A stretch of 64,000 bases of DNA from Paraphysomonas bandaiensis. Lineage: Eukaryota > Chrysophyceae. Below, one piece after another: positions 32,789 to 44,210 of the stretch. The stretch spans positions 229,758 through 293,757 of the forward strand of contig CBFFRP010000119.1 of NCBI GenBank assembly GCA_965644295.1. The letters are read 5' to 3'. Within the stretch, counting starts at the first letter, position 1; each line of letters begins with the position of its first letter. The position numbers were made by a program, and so were the translations under genes. The notes under the pieces were generated by a model. The model saw nothing but the letters and a program-made list of their open reading frames with translations. It made no database searches and had not been told where the DNA came from.

Positions 32789-35416
32789 ATGCCAAACTGT
32801 AGTAATCAAGTGCTTGAAGGGTATTTAAAACAACAAAATATTAACGAGTTGGGATTATATGATTGGGTGGAGAAATATTTTTTACTGCATAAGGATTCAG
32901 GTGTACTTGAAATTCGAGAACAACGAAACACCAAGGCTTCAACCATGTCATTGGCGGGCTCCAGATACGCCAAGGAATGGTCTATTTCCACGCCTTCTAT
33001 TGGTAGCTATGGGTTTGATGTCGTTTGGTCTTCCGGACGAATATGGAGCTTCCTTGCTGATAACGAGCATGCCTGTAGAGAATGGGTAGAATCAATAAAC
33101 AGTGCAATAGACGTTAGCAACCACAGTTCTGTTGAGCGTACCCAAGGCGATGAGAAGCCCAAAGGGGTTCATTTTGATGATAGAGATAGCGATGACGTAT
33201 TTCAACATTTTGAAAGTGGCTTGAATACGCGTACATCTCATTCAGCAGATAGTGGGGTTGATGACACTAGATTGGCGCAACAATCTCCTGAGAGAGAGTA
33301 TAGTCCCAGCGCCCCGCCACCTACCGCCGTCAAATTTTACAGCAGGGATGATAGTAACAGCAGAGTGTACAATAGGCAGGATGATGCTCATGAGTGCAGC
33401 ATCAGTGCTATACCTACAGCTAACAGCAGCCGGACGCCTTCAGACGTATCTCCCGAGAGTGCGGGTGTTGCGTCAACGGTTGGGCAGGGGGAAGTTCGCC
33501 CCTTCAACATGTCTAAAGAAGAATGGGGAGGCGATGTTGGGATATCACACCCAGCCACGGCAGATGATAGTCGCCTAGAGACTCTTTCTCGGAAGTAAGA
33601 AACGGCATTGTTATTGTTGTGATATAACTGCTCTGTACAGGTGTCGAGACCTCTCCACTAGGCTGGTAGAGGCACAGCATCGGGCAGAAGAAGCGGAGGC
33701 GGAAATTCAGCAGGTATTATGTTCGCCTTTGTAAGATGCGAGCTTAATTTTCTGTGTAGGCCAAAGAGGAGGCTGCAAGGAGAACGGAATTGCTGGAGCG
33801 GAGACTTGCGGCTGCAGCTGAAAGGGAAAGTAAAACAGCTGCGGTATGATGTCCAGTTTAGCTCATATTGTCCTCATTATGTCGTGTTGCAGAGTCACAA
33901 AGAGGAGCTCGAAAATGCGCTTGTCCGCATCCAGGCAGAAACCAGAAGTCTGCACGAGGCTTCAGTTGTGGCACTGCGTGAGCAACACAGGCGAGAGGTA
34001 GCATGTCTAAAGGATGAAATTGAAGGAGAACGCAAGCGGTGCGCGCAGCTGATGGCAGGTGAGAAGGCCACTAGAGAGCGTGCAGAGGGTGCAGAAGTTG
34101 ATCTTAGACAGCAGCTGGCAAAGCTGAATGAGAGGTGTTGTGAGCTGCAGGCATCCTTAGAGAGGGAAACCAGGACATTGCGGTCTGAACGTTCAGTGTG
34201 GAGCAAAGAACGGAGAGACATGGAACGAGTGCACGAGCAGGAGATTTCTCGCGTGTTGGCTGAGCGAGATGAGTCTGTTTCTCAGGCACAAGAGGAATCT
34301 AAAAGAAGGGTTGCAGAGATGACTGCACGGTTTAATAGTACTATCAAGGACATTGAGGTGTGTAGCTCCAATTCTAATACTCCGCATTCTGAACTGTTGC
34401 GCAGCATACTACCCGCAGCGGTGTTCGACAAGAGTTAGAGGCTGAAAAGATGCTCGCTGTGTCTGCGATGCAAAAAAAGTGTTCTACTGACGTGGAGGAG
34501 GCGAGGATGGAAGAGAGGCGCAAGGCGGAAAACGAACTGAAGCGGGTTCGAGAGGCCTTCTTAGTGAGGGAGAAACAGACCGCAGAGGACCTTCACAGTT
34601 TGGAGAAATTGCACGCTGATCATATTGACAGACTGGTAGAAAGTTATAAACCTCATCTAATGTGCTTTCTGATTATTTCGTAGGAGAAAGAAGTGGAGAG
34701 CTACAAGGACCGTGTTCTAGCTGCCGAGCGCGAGGCGGAGAGCTGCCGGACGAAAGCAGCGATGGCTGAGGAGAAACTCTGCAGGGAAACTGATATGCAC
34801 AGAAAGGCACTCGGTCAACATACAGAGGCGGCACAATCCTTAGAGGTAGCGTTAGAAAGAGCACAGGATGAGGTCCAGTCAGCCCGCGCGCGAGAAACTC
34901 TTTACCGGGAACGTTTATCTGAAGCGGTGGAGGAGAACCGTTTACAGCATGCGGAACTTCTCGGATTGAGGAGACAGAGTGGGTCTGATGCCGCTCTTGC
35001 TGAATCTTGGCGAAGTGCATCAAAGGAGTCCGCTGTTTCGTTGGCCTCTTATGAGACTGCTCTGGAGATAGCGCGGGAGGAGGTCATCATGCTCGAGCAT
35101 AATATGCGGCGATTAGAAGAGGAAAACTCACGCTTGAGAGAGGCTCTGCAGTATGCGGACAATATTGTATACGGATCGTCTTCTACTTCATCAACAAAAA
35201 CCAAAAAAGGTTTACTTTCGTGCCGGGCTTATTATTTTATCTCACGTTGTAACAGGGTTTGCACACAAGCATGGAGCATCGGTATCACATATGTCCTCGT
35301 CGACATCGACAAAGAAGAGACATGGTCATCCTCCCTGGAAACCTGCCACAGCCTCAAGCGCTAAAGAAAATGTTGGAAGGAGGTTGTTCAATGTTTCTCC
35401 TGGGTGTACGTCATAG
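32789..35416 (+). CDS. PH-domain and coiled-coil protein
   Basis: Exons 32789-33594, 33641-33713, 33760-33843, 33893-34357, 34405-34635, 34684-35209, 35256-35416; introns 46-48 nt; about 781 aa. Residues about 5-110 are a pleckstrin-homology domain: VLEGYLKQ start, VEKYFLL strand, DSGVLEIRE and the final ACREWVESINSAI helix with the conserved Trp. A Ser/Asp-rich linker follows to about 268. The rest to about 730 is nearly continuous coiled coil (charged heptads such as RAEEAEAEIQQ and LKRVREAFLVREKQ). The tail is Ser/Lys-rich. All splice junctions keep the heptad frame. A scaffold at membrane or basal body is possible given its divergent ciliary neighbour, but function is not established. Confidence 0.8.
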
Positions 35417-35559
35417 TCGTCAATATGTTTATATGTTTTTGTATTCCCCGTTTTCTCTGTTGATATCAATATTCTAACTGAAGTAACCAGCATTAGCACC
35501 TAACCACCTACACCGGACATCGAATTGTGTTCTTCACTACCTAATCCGCAGTTACTACA
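35417..35559. other. Spacer
   Basis: Short AT-rich spacer, nothing recognised. Confidence 0.4.
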
Positions 35560-35890
35560 TGGACAACATATGACAAAGAAATAGATTGCGTTGACTTCTG
35601 CAGTATGATGCGATATAGATTGTGCAATTGAAGTTAGGTAATAGTGTGCAATAGATGAAATCAACTATTTGATGTAATTGGTGAATATAGTTACAAAGAT
35701 ATAGGAATGACTACTGAACATATGACAAACAGATGTTCCTAAGAACAGAGGATGTTACATATATACTAAATACTAATATATATAATTCTTACTTTAAAGT
35801 ACATTCTGTGCAACAAAGCAAGGTAAAGATTTACGGGTAGAGCAAGGTTAACTTCAGTGTAATGATGTCCAATTGTAACAGAACCAGAAC
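35560..35890 (+). repeat. Dispersed repeat A, copy 1
   Basis: About 330 bp sharing many blocks with 54280-54610 (for example AATAGTGTGCAATAG, CATATG..AAACAGATGTT, AGTTAACTTCAGTG and a TCCAATT end). No coding content seen. Together with the neighbouring repeats it forms a composite repeat block. Confidence 0.6.
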
Positions 35891-35907
35891 TATATTCTAT
35901 ATTAAGA

Positions 35908-36092
35908 CCCTCAACAACTCAACAAAGACAGGCTAGCACCTTTTCGTGGTGTTCCTTGTGAAGTCAAGCATCCGGAACAGGGTCTACCTGTCTACCTTAA
36001 GGGCATCCGGGGTATTGAGCTGCCTGCTGAAGTCAGCCATCTGGGCTGTTCACTGTTCACCTTAAGACTCAAATAACCTGAAATTACATATC
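35908..36092 (+). repeat. Fragment of element R1
   Basis: Matches the start of the 6014-7225 element (CTCAACAA start, GCACCTTTTCGTGGTGTTC, GGCATCCGGGGTATTG, GCTGCCTGCTGAAGT) with a large internal deletion. Confidence 0.65.
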
Positions 36093-36157
36093 GACATTCT
36101 GCTTTCTCACTGTGTTTTCTTTGAATGATAGAGCGAAAGTGGTGCACAAACTGCTTT

Positions 36158-36344
36158 TGTAGCGCTAAATAGTAGGATATCAGAGTTAAGCCTATTGCTA
36201 TATATTGAAAGTCTTTTTATTTTTAGCAATAGGCGTTAAAAACTCTTTCCGATATAGTGGCTAGTTGAATGCTAGATCTACTAGTTAGACCGCTACCCAT
36301 AACTAATCAGCACAAATTCTATTATCCTACTATTTAGCGCTACA
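36158..36344. mobile_element. 187-bp fold-back element with perfect 22-bp inverted ends
   Basis: Starts TGTAGCGCTAAATAGTAGG and ends with its exact inverse over 22 bases; weaker inverse similarity extends about 15 bases further out on both sides. Read on the minus strand, its sequence resembles the region starting at 55529 next to the other copy of the gag-like repeat, so it may be an LTR-like end of that family, or a MITE that landed there. Confidence 0.55.
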
Positions 36345-36359
36345 GAAGCTGCTTGTGCG

Positions 36360-37200
36360 TCGCCGCAAGCACCAAGGTGCAACCACTTCCGTTCTTGATG
36401 TTGTTTGTGAGTGTCGCCCTGCTTGTGTGTCTTAGGACTCACTGGCGCGAGTTGTCCGGGGGTCTCCCCTTGGCATAAGGTTTTGCCAGGCTCTGAGGTA
36501 CAGGGTTCTGTATTTTAAGGTTCTGAGTGTACCGAGCACTATATGTGTGTGCGGAGAGGTTGATGGTGTGGTGGAATGTGGCGTTGTCGCCGTGCACCGT
36601 CTGGGCGTCAGGCATAGGTGGAGTTGCCGGAGACGGCGTCGCCGCTGTCTAGGGCCTGATGGTTTCATACGGTCCGGTGCTATGGTCCTATGCGTATGTT
36701 TGGTGGGATTCAATAATCAGACTTTCATATAATATATTGGTGGGGTTCATATGTGCGGTGGGCGGGGTTCCAGTCTCGGTTCGTCTGTGGATTCCTAGTA
36801 ATCTTAGCACCCTTGGGCGTTTCCATTTCTGTCTATGTTTTGGACGCGGTCGCGGTAGTAGCCTTGGGGAACCTTTCTGTAGGGTAACGTGTATCGTCTA
36901 CTTCGATCTTGGATCATTAGCGTTTTGCTGCAGCGAAAAGCGGTAGAAGTAATCTGATGACCGCTGATTCGATGCTGCGCAGTCCTTGGGGTGTCAGTGA
37001 CTCATGGATGTGATCTCCAAAAACCGTCTCAAGTTGTGTAGTTGTGATGGTACCCGTCCAAAATTTATCCACCTGTGGAACGGAAGGATTCCAGGCCCTG
37101 CTGGAGAGCCGCCGTAGTACAGTGGTGGTCCATTGGGGTAGTTCCTGATTTCTCAGTTCTTCTTGAAGCGCGTTTTCGTGGCTGTGAAATGCAGACACAC
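36360..37200 (-). repeat. Relic of unclassified element with gag-like ORF (copy 1)
   Basis: On the minus strand 37198-36920 encodes 93 codons with LPQWTTTVLRRL, FWTGTITTTQLETVFGDHI and GLRSIESAVIRLLLPLFAAAK. The last part clearly matches the copy at 54900-55010 on the plus strand. Both copies end with a GGTTGCACCTTGGTGCTTGCG block and then the TGTAGCG terminus. A retroelement capsid-like protein is possible; the family is not identified. Confidence 0.5.
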
Positions 37201-37515
37201 ATGCTTGAGTTAGTCTAGTCTAAATCCGCAGTCAGAACATGCGGCTTTAGCCAGGTCGAGTCCGTGTTTGGTTTTCGCCCGGTTTCTTCCTATGCTGAAA
37301 GATTTGTCCCATGTCAGTGCTGCATTGAGTACTCGCTGGCGCAGGTGGGAACTCACTTTGTCCTTTGATGGTCCACCATCTGCTTGCGCCAGTTTGCGTG
37401 AGCCTATTGCTAATTATCAGACATTTTGTACCTATATCAAGAACATATTGGTTGAAATAATAGTATTGTATTAAAAGTTTGGTTCCAACAAGTATGTGAG
37501 TTGAACATATATTAT
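37201..37515. other. Unassigned repeat-rich spacer
   Basis: No gene recognised; an 11-bp word CCAACAAGTAT at about 37484 recurs just beyond the right end of the next element (about 37953). Confidence 0.35.
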
Positions 37516-37943
37516 TCAACCCAGTCAAATTGGTTGAATTTCCTAGTCATACTACTTTCGGTGTAAAACCCTAGTCAAAGCAATTAATGACTCAACCTAG
37601 TTAATTATAGTATTAAACCTAGTCATGAATTGTACTCGTATATAGCTACGCATTACAGAAGCATGAGGTCATAGCAGGTAAAGTATAACCAATGCAACAT
37701 ACATTAGGTCAAAACAAAGCTAAAGATAGCATAGGTAGACTCCATCGCTCTCTCCAATGCTGAAGTAGGCTGGTAGACCATTCTTTCTGTCAACACAATC
37801 TTCATGCATGTCATTCAGTTTCCTTTGAAAACATCGATGAAATCTTGCTCTAGTTATTCTAATGTTAAAAATTTAATTACTTGACTAGGTTTTTACACCA
37901 ATTTTGGTGTGACTAGAAAGTTCAACCAATTTGACTAGGTTGA
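37516..37943. mobile_element. 428-bp terminal-inverted-repeat element
   Basis: The first about 72 bases (TCAACCCAGTCAAATTGG...) are mirrored by the last about 72 (reverse complement TCAACCTAGTCAAATTGG...), with inner GGTGTAAAA and CAATTAA blocks also paired. No coding capacity. Its exact boundaries and target duplication are unclear; superfamily unknown. Confidence 0.6.
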
Positions 37944-39129
37944 AAAATAGATCCCAACAAGTATCATCTATCTCTTTTGAATAAAACCACTTCCATTAAG
38001 AATGGAATTTCTAAAATTCAAGCTGGGGATGAGATCAATTTGACGAGATATGAGAAAAATCGGTGCTGAGGTATGCTATTTGTGAGCAACTACAAGCTCT
38101 TTTACTTGAAGAACAGTAGTTTTGCAGTGGCGGTTAATAGTATATAGTATGACATGAACTAATGATAGCATGTGAACTGTGTAGCGAAACGGAAATATAT
38201 ATGTAGTAATAAGAAGTTGAATATAAGAGTACATGTCCACGAGACATGTAGTTTGTATTTTTACTACATGATGTAAACTCCTGTTCAGGGAAGCTAAAAT
38301 ATAAAATTAACATCTCGAACGTATCCGTACGCCCGATACACTTCATATGATACTGTTTTAAAAACAAATCCACACTTGCGCCCGGTTGCATACATGTTAC
38401 GTTTAAATGAACGCAGGTTTTGTGTGCGAGAAAAACTGCGAATAGAAGTGTGGAGGGCTTGGTGATCATGTTGTGTTAATGATAGAACTAAAAATGGAAT
38501 ATACGAATATACACATGTATTTAGCTGCCGATTAATCATATTACTATATTGCAACAATATTGTTGAACCGGTTAGAAATATTATTTCAATAGTACTGATG
38601 CAGATCTCAATATCAAAATATAATAATCTAAGTGTAACCTAAGGTGCAAAAATAGCTTTCATTCATTCAGGTACACGGCACTTCTGCTGTTATACTCATT
38701 GTATCTCTAACTGAATAACGAGACCCGTATACAACCGCAAGTACTTCATAACAGAACAATTAGACGATCCCTTCGCTATCATACACTAATAATATGTACC
38801 ATATGCACATACATACATAGTCAGCGCAGATATGCTTCTCTCCGCACACAATCACTCCTCACATAACTCACGTCGTCATGCCTCACAGAGCCCACGACAC
38901 CACTTTGAAGAGTGTTTCAACCTGTAAGTACGTTTCTCCGGTCCGCAGCACTCCTCAGGCTACATGTGGACCACAGCAGAGCACTAACAGACTAGTCCAT
39001 AGGCCTAGACTCACCCATACCTCAATAAACTACGTAACCATAGTTGCTTTTGGAATAATATACACACCCTCCATACAGTACTCCATACCCATATCACCAC
39101 TGGTACTACTACAGTGTACCTACCTACAC
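37944..39129. other. Gene-poor stretch
   Basis: No recognised gene. Contains a GTATAC near 38728 and scattered AT-rich tracts. Open frames at 38134-38557 have no family features. Confidence 0.35.
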
Positions 39130-39464
39130 CTATACATACATACATACATACATACATACATACATACATACATACATACATACATACATACATACATACA
39201 TACATACATACATACATACATACATACATACATACATACATACATACATACATACATACATACATACATACATACATACATACATACATACATACATACA
39301 TACATACATGCAGGTGGGTGTACATACATACATACATACATACATACATACATACATACATACATACATACATACATACATACATACATACATACATACA
39401 TACATACATACATACATACATACATACATACATACATACATACATACATGCAGGTGGGTGTACA
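39130..39464. repeat. (CATA)n microsatellite, two tracts
   Basis: Two CATA tetranucleotide tracts (about 175 and 120 bp), each ending in the same interruption GCAGGTGGGTGTACAT (39310 and 39450), so one tract was duplicated as a 140-bp block. It ends about 57 bases before the PUS10 start codon. Translations in all frames give only HTYI or VCMY repeats. Confidence 0.93.
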
Positions 39465-39520
39465 TGTGCATAAGTGGACATGCACTGTTGTTGAGAAACA
39501 GCATCCTCTGTGCATACTCC

Positions 39521-42436
39521 ATGGATAAAGAGGCGTTCGAACGCGTGGTTGGTCTTGGACTGTGCTTGCGATGTTGCAGCTTGTTTGTGAACCCGAAGAA
39601 TGAGAGCGTATTGCTGGTGCGGTTGGTGTTTGAGTTGTACTGTTTGATTATGTTTTATTCTGTGATGGTACTGTCTGATGGTGTGTATATTACGGTGATG
39701 TGATGCAGTGTTATGTGCTATACTTACTATAATGATACCCTGCAGATGACATGTGATGCGCTGTTCACCTCTGTATCGCAGCATCCATATTGATGCTGTG
39801 GCAATGCAGTGTTCGTATATGATGCTATGATACAAGGTTTTCATATTCATATATATTATGTCTTGATGTTTAGGGCTTTGCCATTTAATTCAACTGTGTA
39901 CTATGTTATGTCATTTTTGACAGTACAAACACCCTGTTAGGCTTATTCATGCACTCATAGGAAAATAAAGAAGCAATAGTATCTTCTATATTACAAACGC
40001 AGAAGTTAAGTGATGAGTGGGTGAGTCGTTTGTCTGAAAACGATGTCGGTGTCTGTCAGTGTTGCATGGGATTTCTGAACTCCGGTGCAATATTCGATAT
40101 CCCGTCTTTTGTATTATCTGAGCTGAAAGATTCACATAATATCACCAGTAACACGACTGTCGGGGTGGCGTTGTCATTTTCTCCTATTGTTGACGCCTTA
40201 AGGATAGGACTGAGAACAGTCGTTCTTCAAACGGCTGCGAAACAGGGTCCTTTTCCAAGTTTCACGGAGCTTTATCACCGATTAGTGTGTCGGCAGCTGG
40301 ATAGGGATGTCAATATTGTATCCCTCGATCAAGCTGAACTAAAGGTGTCCAATTCATTGATGGCGTATTAGTACCTATTGTGTTTCATGCACTGTGTACG
40401 CCAATTCGAATGACGCCTTGTTGTGCTGTAGGTATCTGTGGAAATTGGATTTTCCGATGAGACTGGTTTATCCTTGGCCATTAATCCATCCTACACGAGG
40501 AGTAAGAGGAAGCGCCTTATTGGTGGTGTAGACCTTGCCGAAGATGACAGATATATCGTCACACGGAAGGATGGAGGTGAGTGTATCTATTTGGGTGGAG
40601 TGATGTGATGTGAATGTGGAATTTTGGCTATAATTTTATGGCGTTTTCGATGCAGACAATCTGCTGTTTGCAATCAGAGATATGGCGGATTCCTCTGTTA
40701 CCCTCAATGCTCTTGAGACACGGATTTCTTCATATTTCAGCCCTCCATACGATATCTTCCGAAAAAGCTTTACTGAGTGCCCTGAAGAAAGAACTAACGA
40801 GCTTGAACGGGCTTTAGAGACTGGTACAATGCTAACATGGAGAAGTAGTATAACTATGCAGCCTGTATATCTACTGGGCAGGTAAACTCCGGGTTATATA
40901 GTATCCAGGTTAAAATATTGTGCTGCAGATATCGTAAGTACGCTCGAGATATCTCCCAGGCACCGTGGACAGTAGGGTCTGAGGAGGATACATCCAACGA
41001 TGTGGATGACCCTGAGGAAGACTCTGAGGGTGTGTACTATATTATGGATGTATTGATACGCTAAATATCACGGCAGCAGTGGCCAAAGACTCTACAGGAA
41101 CGGAGTCGAAGCAGAAGGTGCGCAAGGGACGAGGAAGCGTAGAGGAGATTCTTGGGGATGCAGTTATAGCGAGACTAGGTGCTACATCCTGCCGCATGCA
41201 TCCCTGCGGGAGAGAGGATATTGATGTACGCATGCTAGGTATTACTGTGCCATTAGCACATAATATCTTCTAATTACGTATGACATTAGGAAATGGAAGG
41301 CCGTTTGTTGTAGAGGTCCTGGAGTCGAAGTTATCTGCGACACCTGAGCGCTTGGCGTCCATAGTCTCGTATATTAAGTCAAGACAAGGCTTGAATAGCG
41401 AGCGAGACATCGACTTGGTGTGCCTGACTAAGGTTAGTGGTCTATAGTGTTTATTTTTCGCAAGTCAATGCCCTGGTGTAAAATGCACTTACCGTTTTGT
41501 CATCGTGAATTTTATTTATAGTTCTGAGCCTTTTGTTATTAATATATTTGAATTTATGTGCAATGTATAGGTTGGGAGAGAAGTATTCTCCTCGATGCAG
41601 GCAGCAGCCGAAGAGAAGAATAAGGCTTACATGTGTGTGGTGAGTTGGGGTTACTTGCAACTGAACATCCCTGCATCGTGTTGGTAATATTTCCTTAGTG
41701 TTGGTCAGAGAAGAAGCTTACTAGGGCTATGTTAAAGACGTTAGAGTATATGATCACCGCAGATGGAGCAGTGGACAGCAGCGGTACCCCTTGTTTACAG
41801 GTAGACTTCACGGTATTTATTAGATTCAGTCTATTGTTATACTTGTCTATTATCTATCATTTCTGTATTCTTACTCGCCGTAATTATTCAGATCACTCAA
41901 AAGACTCCACTTCGCGTACTGCATCGGCGCTCGTTGATCCCACGCATACGGCACATATATCACCTAGACACTGTGCTACTAAACGAGCATTACTTTTTGC
42001 TTAATGTCACCACTTCAGCAGGTTTATGATTAATGATCATTGCACCATATTGATTGTCCATTTATAAAATGTGCATATACTGTGGATGTTGCGAACCTAT
42101 TGATGTATTCTGTCCTGACGCTTTTCCTGTCAGGCACGTATGTGAAAGAATTTGTGCACGGAGATCTTGGGCGTACAAAACCCAGTGTGTCGTCAATTCT
42201 TGAAACGAATGTACGTGTTCTGCGGTGTACTATTCACTTCGTATTACGTAATGCTGATCTCATTTCAGGCGGATATTCTACAACTAGATGTAGTCTGGTT
42301 ATTTGATTCATTTGAAGGCAACGAGTTAGATGATGTTGAAGATGATAGTGCCGGTACAGAGTCGGTGACTTGGGTGGATATGAAAAAGTTAAAAGTATGT
42401 AGGAGTAGAGAATCAGGATCCATCGAATCGCCATAA
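39521..42436 (+). CDS. PUS10: tRNA pseudouridine synthase Pus10
   Basis: Forms pseudouridine 54/55 in the tRNA T-loop. Exons: 39521-39607, 39924-40344 (with a frame break near 39960), 40432-40576, 40656-40881, 40929-41029, 41077-41238, 41290-41432, 41571-41639, 41699-41800, 41892-42021, 42134-42210, 42269-42436; about 609 aa. The N-terminal THUMP-containing part has two CxxC pairs (CLRC in exon 1, CQCC after the frame break). The catalytic part has PVYLLGRYRKYARDISQAPW, the catalytic Asp in REDIDVRMLGNGRPF, QKTPLRVLHRR and GTYVKEFVHGDLGRTKPS. Exon 1 to exon 2 joining matches the family (CxxC followed by YKxP). A one-base excess at ATAGGAAAA needs explanation. Fourteen junction halves fit GT-AG. 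Confidence 0.93.
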
Positions 42437-42482
42437 TAATATTGACGAATCATAGAGAACATAATATAGATGTTCTGATTAA

Positions 42483-43941
42483 CAGGCTTGCGTAACAATT
42501 AAATGGCAATTATTAATCAAGCATCCAATTAATTGCCTTTAATTCTATTGATAGATTTTAGAACTATAATCTCATTCCAAAGAAACATTAACATTTTCAC
42601 GCAGAAAATTCAACTTTTCAAGGTGTCTAGGTGTCACTCGCTTGAAAAAATCTAGTCATAGCAATCTTAGCTCTGCTAAACAACCTCTCACAAACATTGG
42701 TAGTGCAATACTAATACTTCATTCAACGATATCGTGTTGGAAGTTTGATGCGTGCTTTTTGGCGATTTTGATTGCCTTTAAAAAGTAAACGAATAGCCTC
42801 GACTTCCTCCTCTCATCTTTCCCTTCATCAAGTTCAACCTCGTGTGCAGGTACATCATTTATCAAAAAGCGTCGCACCTGTGCTTTTTTAGCACCGCGCT
42901 GAATTTTGACTACTGCTCTCTAGAAATCTGCCTTTTGAACAATTTCCGCGTCTGCACCCAGGTGAAATTTATCCCAGGTACTGACGAATTAAATCATCAT
43001 TTGTTCATTCGATGCCATCCTGTTGAATAAATAAGAATGATAAGTATGGCTATCCAATGCTTCTAGTCCATTACTGTTATACACAGACACTACGGATCCT
43101 CTGGTATACACAGACACTACGGATCCTCTGTATTAAGATATATTCTTGCACACACACATACTTCTCTTCCTCTGATAGTGGCACCTCTATAAGAGAGTCT
43201 GATAGATTTATACCCCCACAATATTGGTGCACGAGAAATACAGGGAACTATCAGCCGTATAAGTCCGTGGGGAAGCTGTGAGCCAATCTGTAAGCCAGTT
43301 GAGCACTATGATTGGCTCAGGAAAGTACAAAAGTAGAGTAAGAGGAATAGTCGTTGATATGAGGACTCAGGGTACAAGGCAAGCTGGGGGACATCTGGGC
43401 TTTGTTCTGGTCCACATTGGAGTAGAGTGAGGCCTGTTATGGCTAATTTAGTGCAACTTTGTGTTGGGCGGTATTTTGTTCCGAAGAGCAAAGAAAAGTG
43501 TAGGAGTACCTAACGGATACACTTCTAGCGTCATTTACACTACTATACTTGAATATTTCGAAGCAGTTGAATATGTTATCACATTACAATATTATGCTAT
43601 GTATCTAGACGATTGTTATGGAGGTGCTCAGTTTGTTCTTTGCCAACGATCTTTGACATGATATAGCACTCTTGCATGCTGAGGTTAAAGTGTGTACTAA
43701 CCTAATTACGATTAATAAAATGATAACGTGACTGTGCACATACATCCATACTACTATGCTAACATATAATGGGTGTGTACCTAAGATCAGTAGCTAGATA
43801 TCGTAAGATGCTGTATATAATTTAGCCAACCAATTAATTGGCAACAATTTCCAATAATAATTGACATTATCACTTTTAAAGCCAATTAATTGGCAATTAT
43901 TGCCAATAAATTGAAAACCAATTAATTGTTACGCAAGCCTG
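42483..43941. mobile_element. hAT-family DNA transposon (copy 2), non-autonomous
   Basis: Ends CAGGCTTGCGTAACAATTAA at the left and the inverse at the right (TTGTTACGCAAGCCTG), with perfect 8-bp duplications CTGATTAA at 42475-42482 and 43942-43949. It starts 47 bases after the PUS10 stop codon. The minus strand near 42712-42650 keeps a TTNVCERLFSRAKIAMT dimerisation motif, but stops follow. A 26-bp tandem duplication (CAGACACTACGGATCCTCTG) lies at 43079-43131. Right end is rich in CCAATTAATTGG palindromes. Confidence 0.85.
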
Positions 43942-43949
43942 CTGATTAA

Positions 43950-44210
43950 TATGTGGCGATTTTATTTCACTGGTATCGTCGCTGCGTTCTAATAATTCGA
44001 ATTAAGGAAATATTCTCTATGACTTCCATATATTTTTCTGCATGTAGCATACAGAGAAACATAGTCTACCTATCTAATTCGAATGGGCTATTCTTTGTCA
44101 CAAAGTAAACTATATGTCAACGCATATTGTATGAAACGATTGTGATAAAACATTTGTGCAACTACCACTGAAGGCTCCACATCCAATTTGGAGTCAACTA
44201 CAAATATTTA
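43950..44210. other. Spacer
   Basis: Nothing recognised between hAT copy 2 and APH-1. Confidence 0.4.

Noticed and set aside
39114-39703. Long open frames of HTYI or VCMY repeats (also at 47972-49449 and 57405-57880)
   Set aside because: Tetranucleotide repeats lack stops in several frames on both strands; these are artefacts, apart from the true ends of PUS10 exon 1 and ZRANB2-like exon 1 that share those frames.
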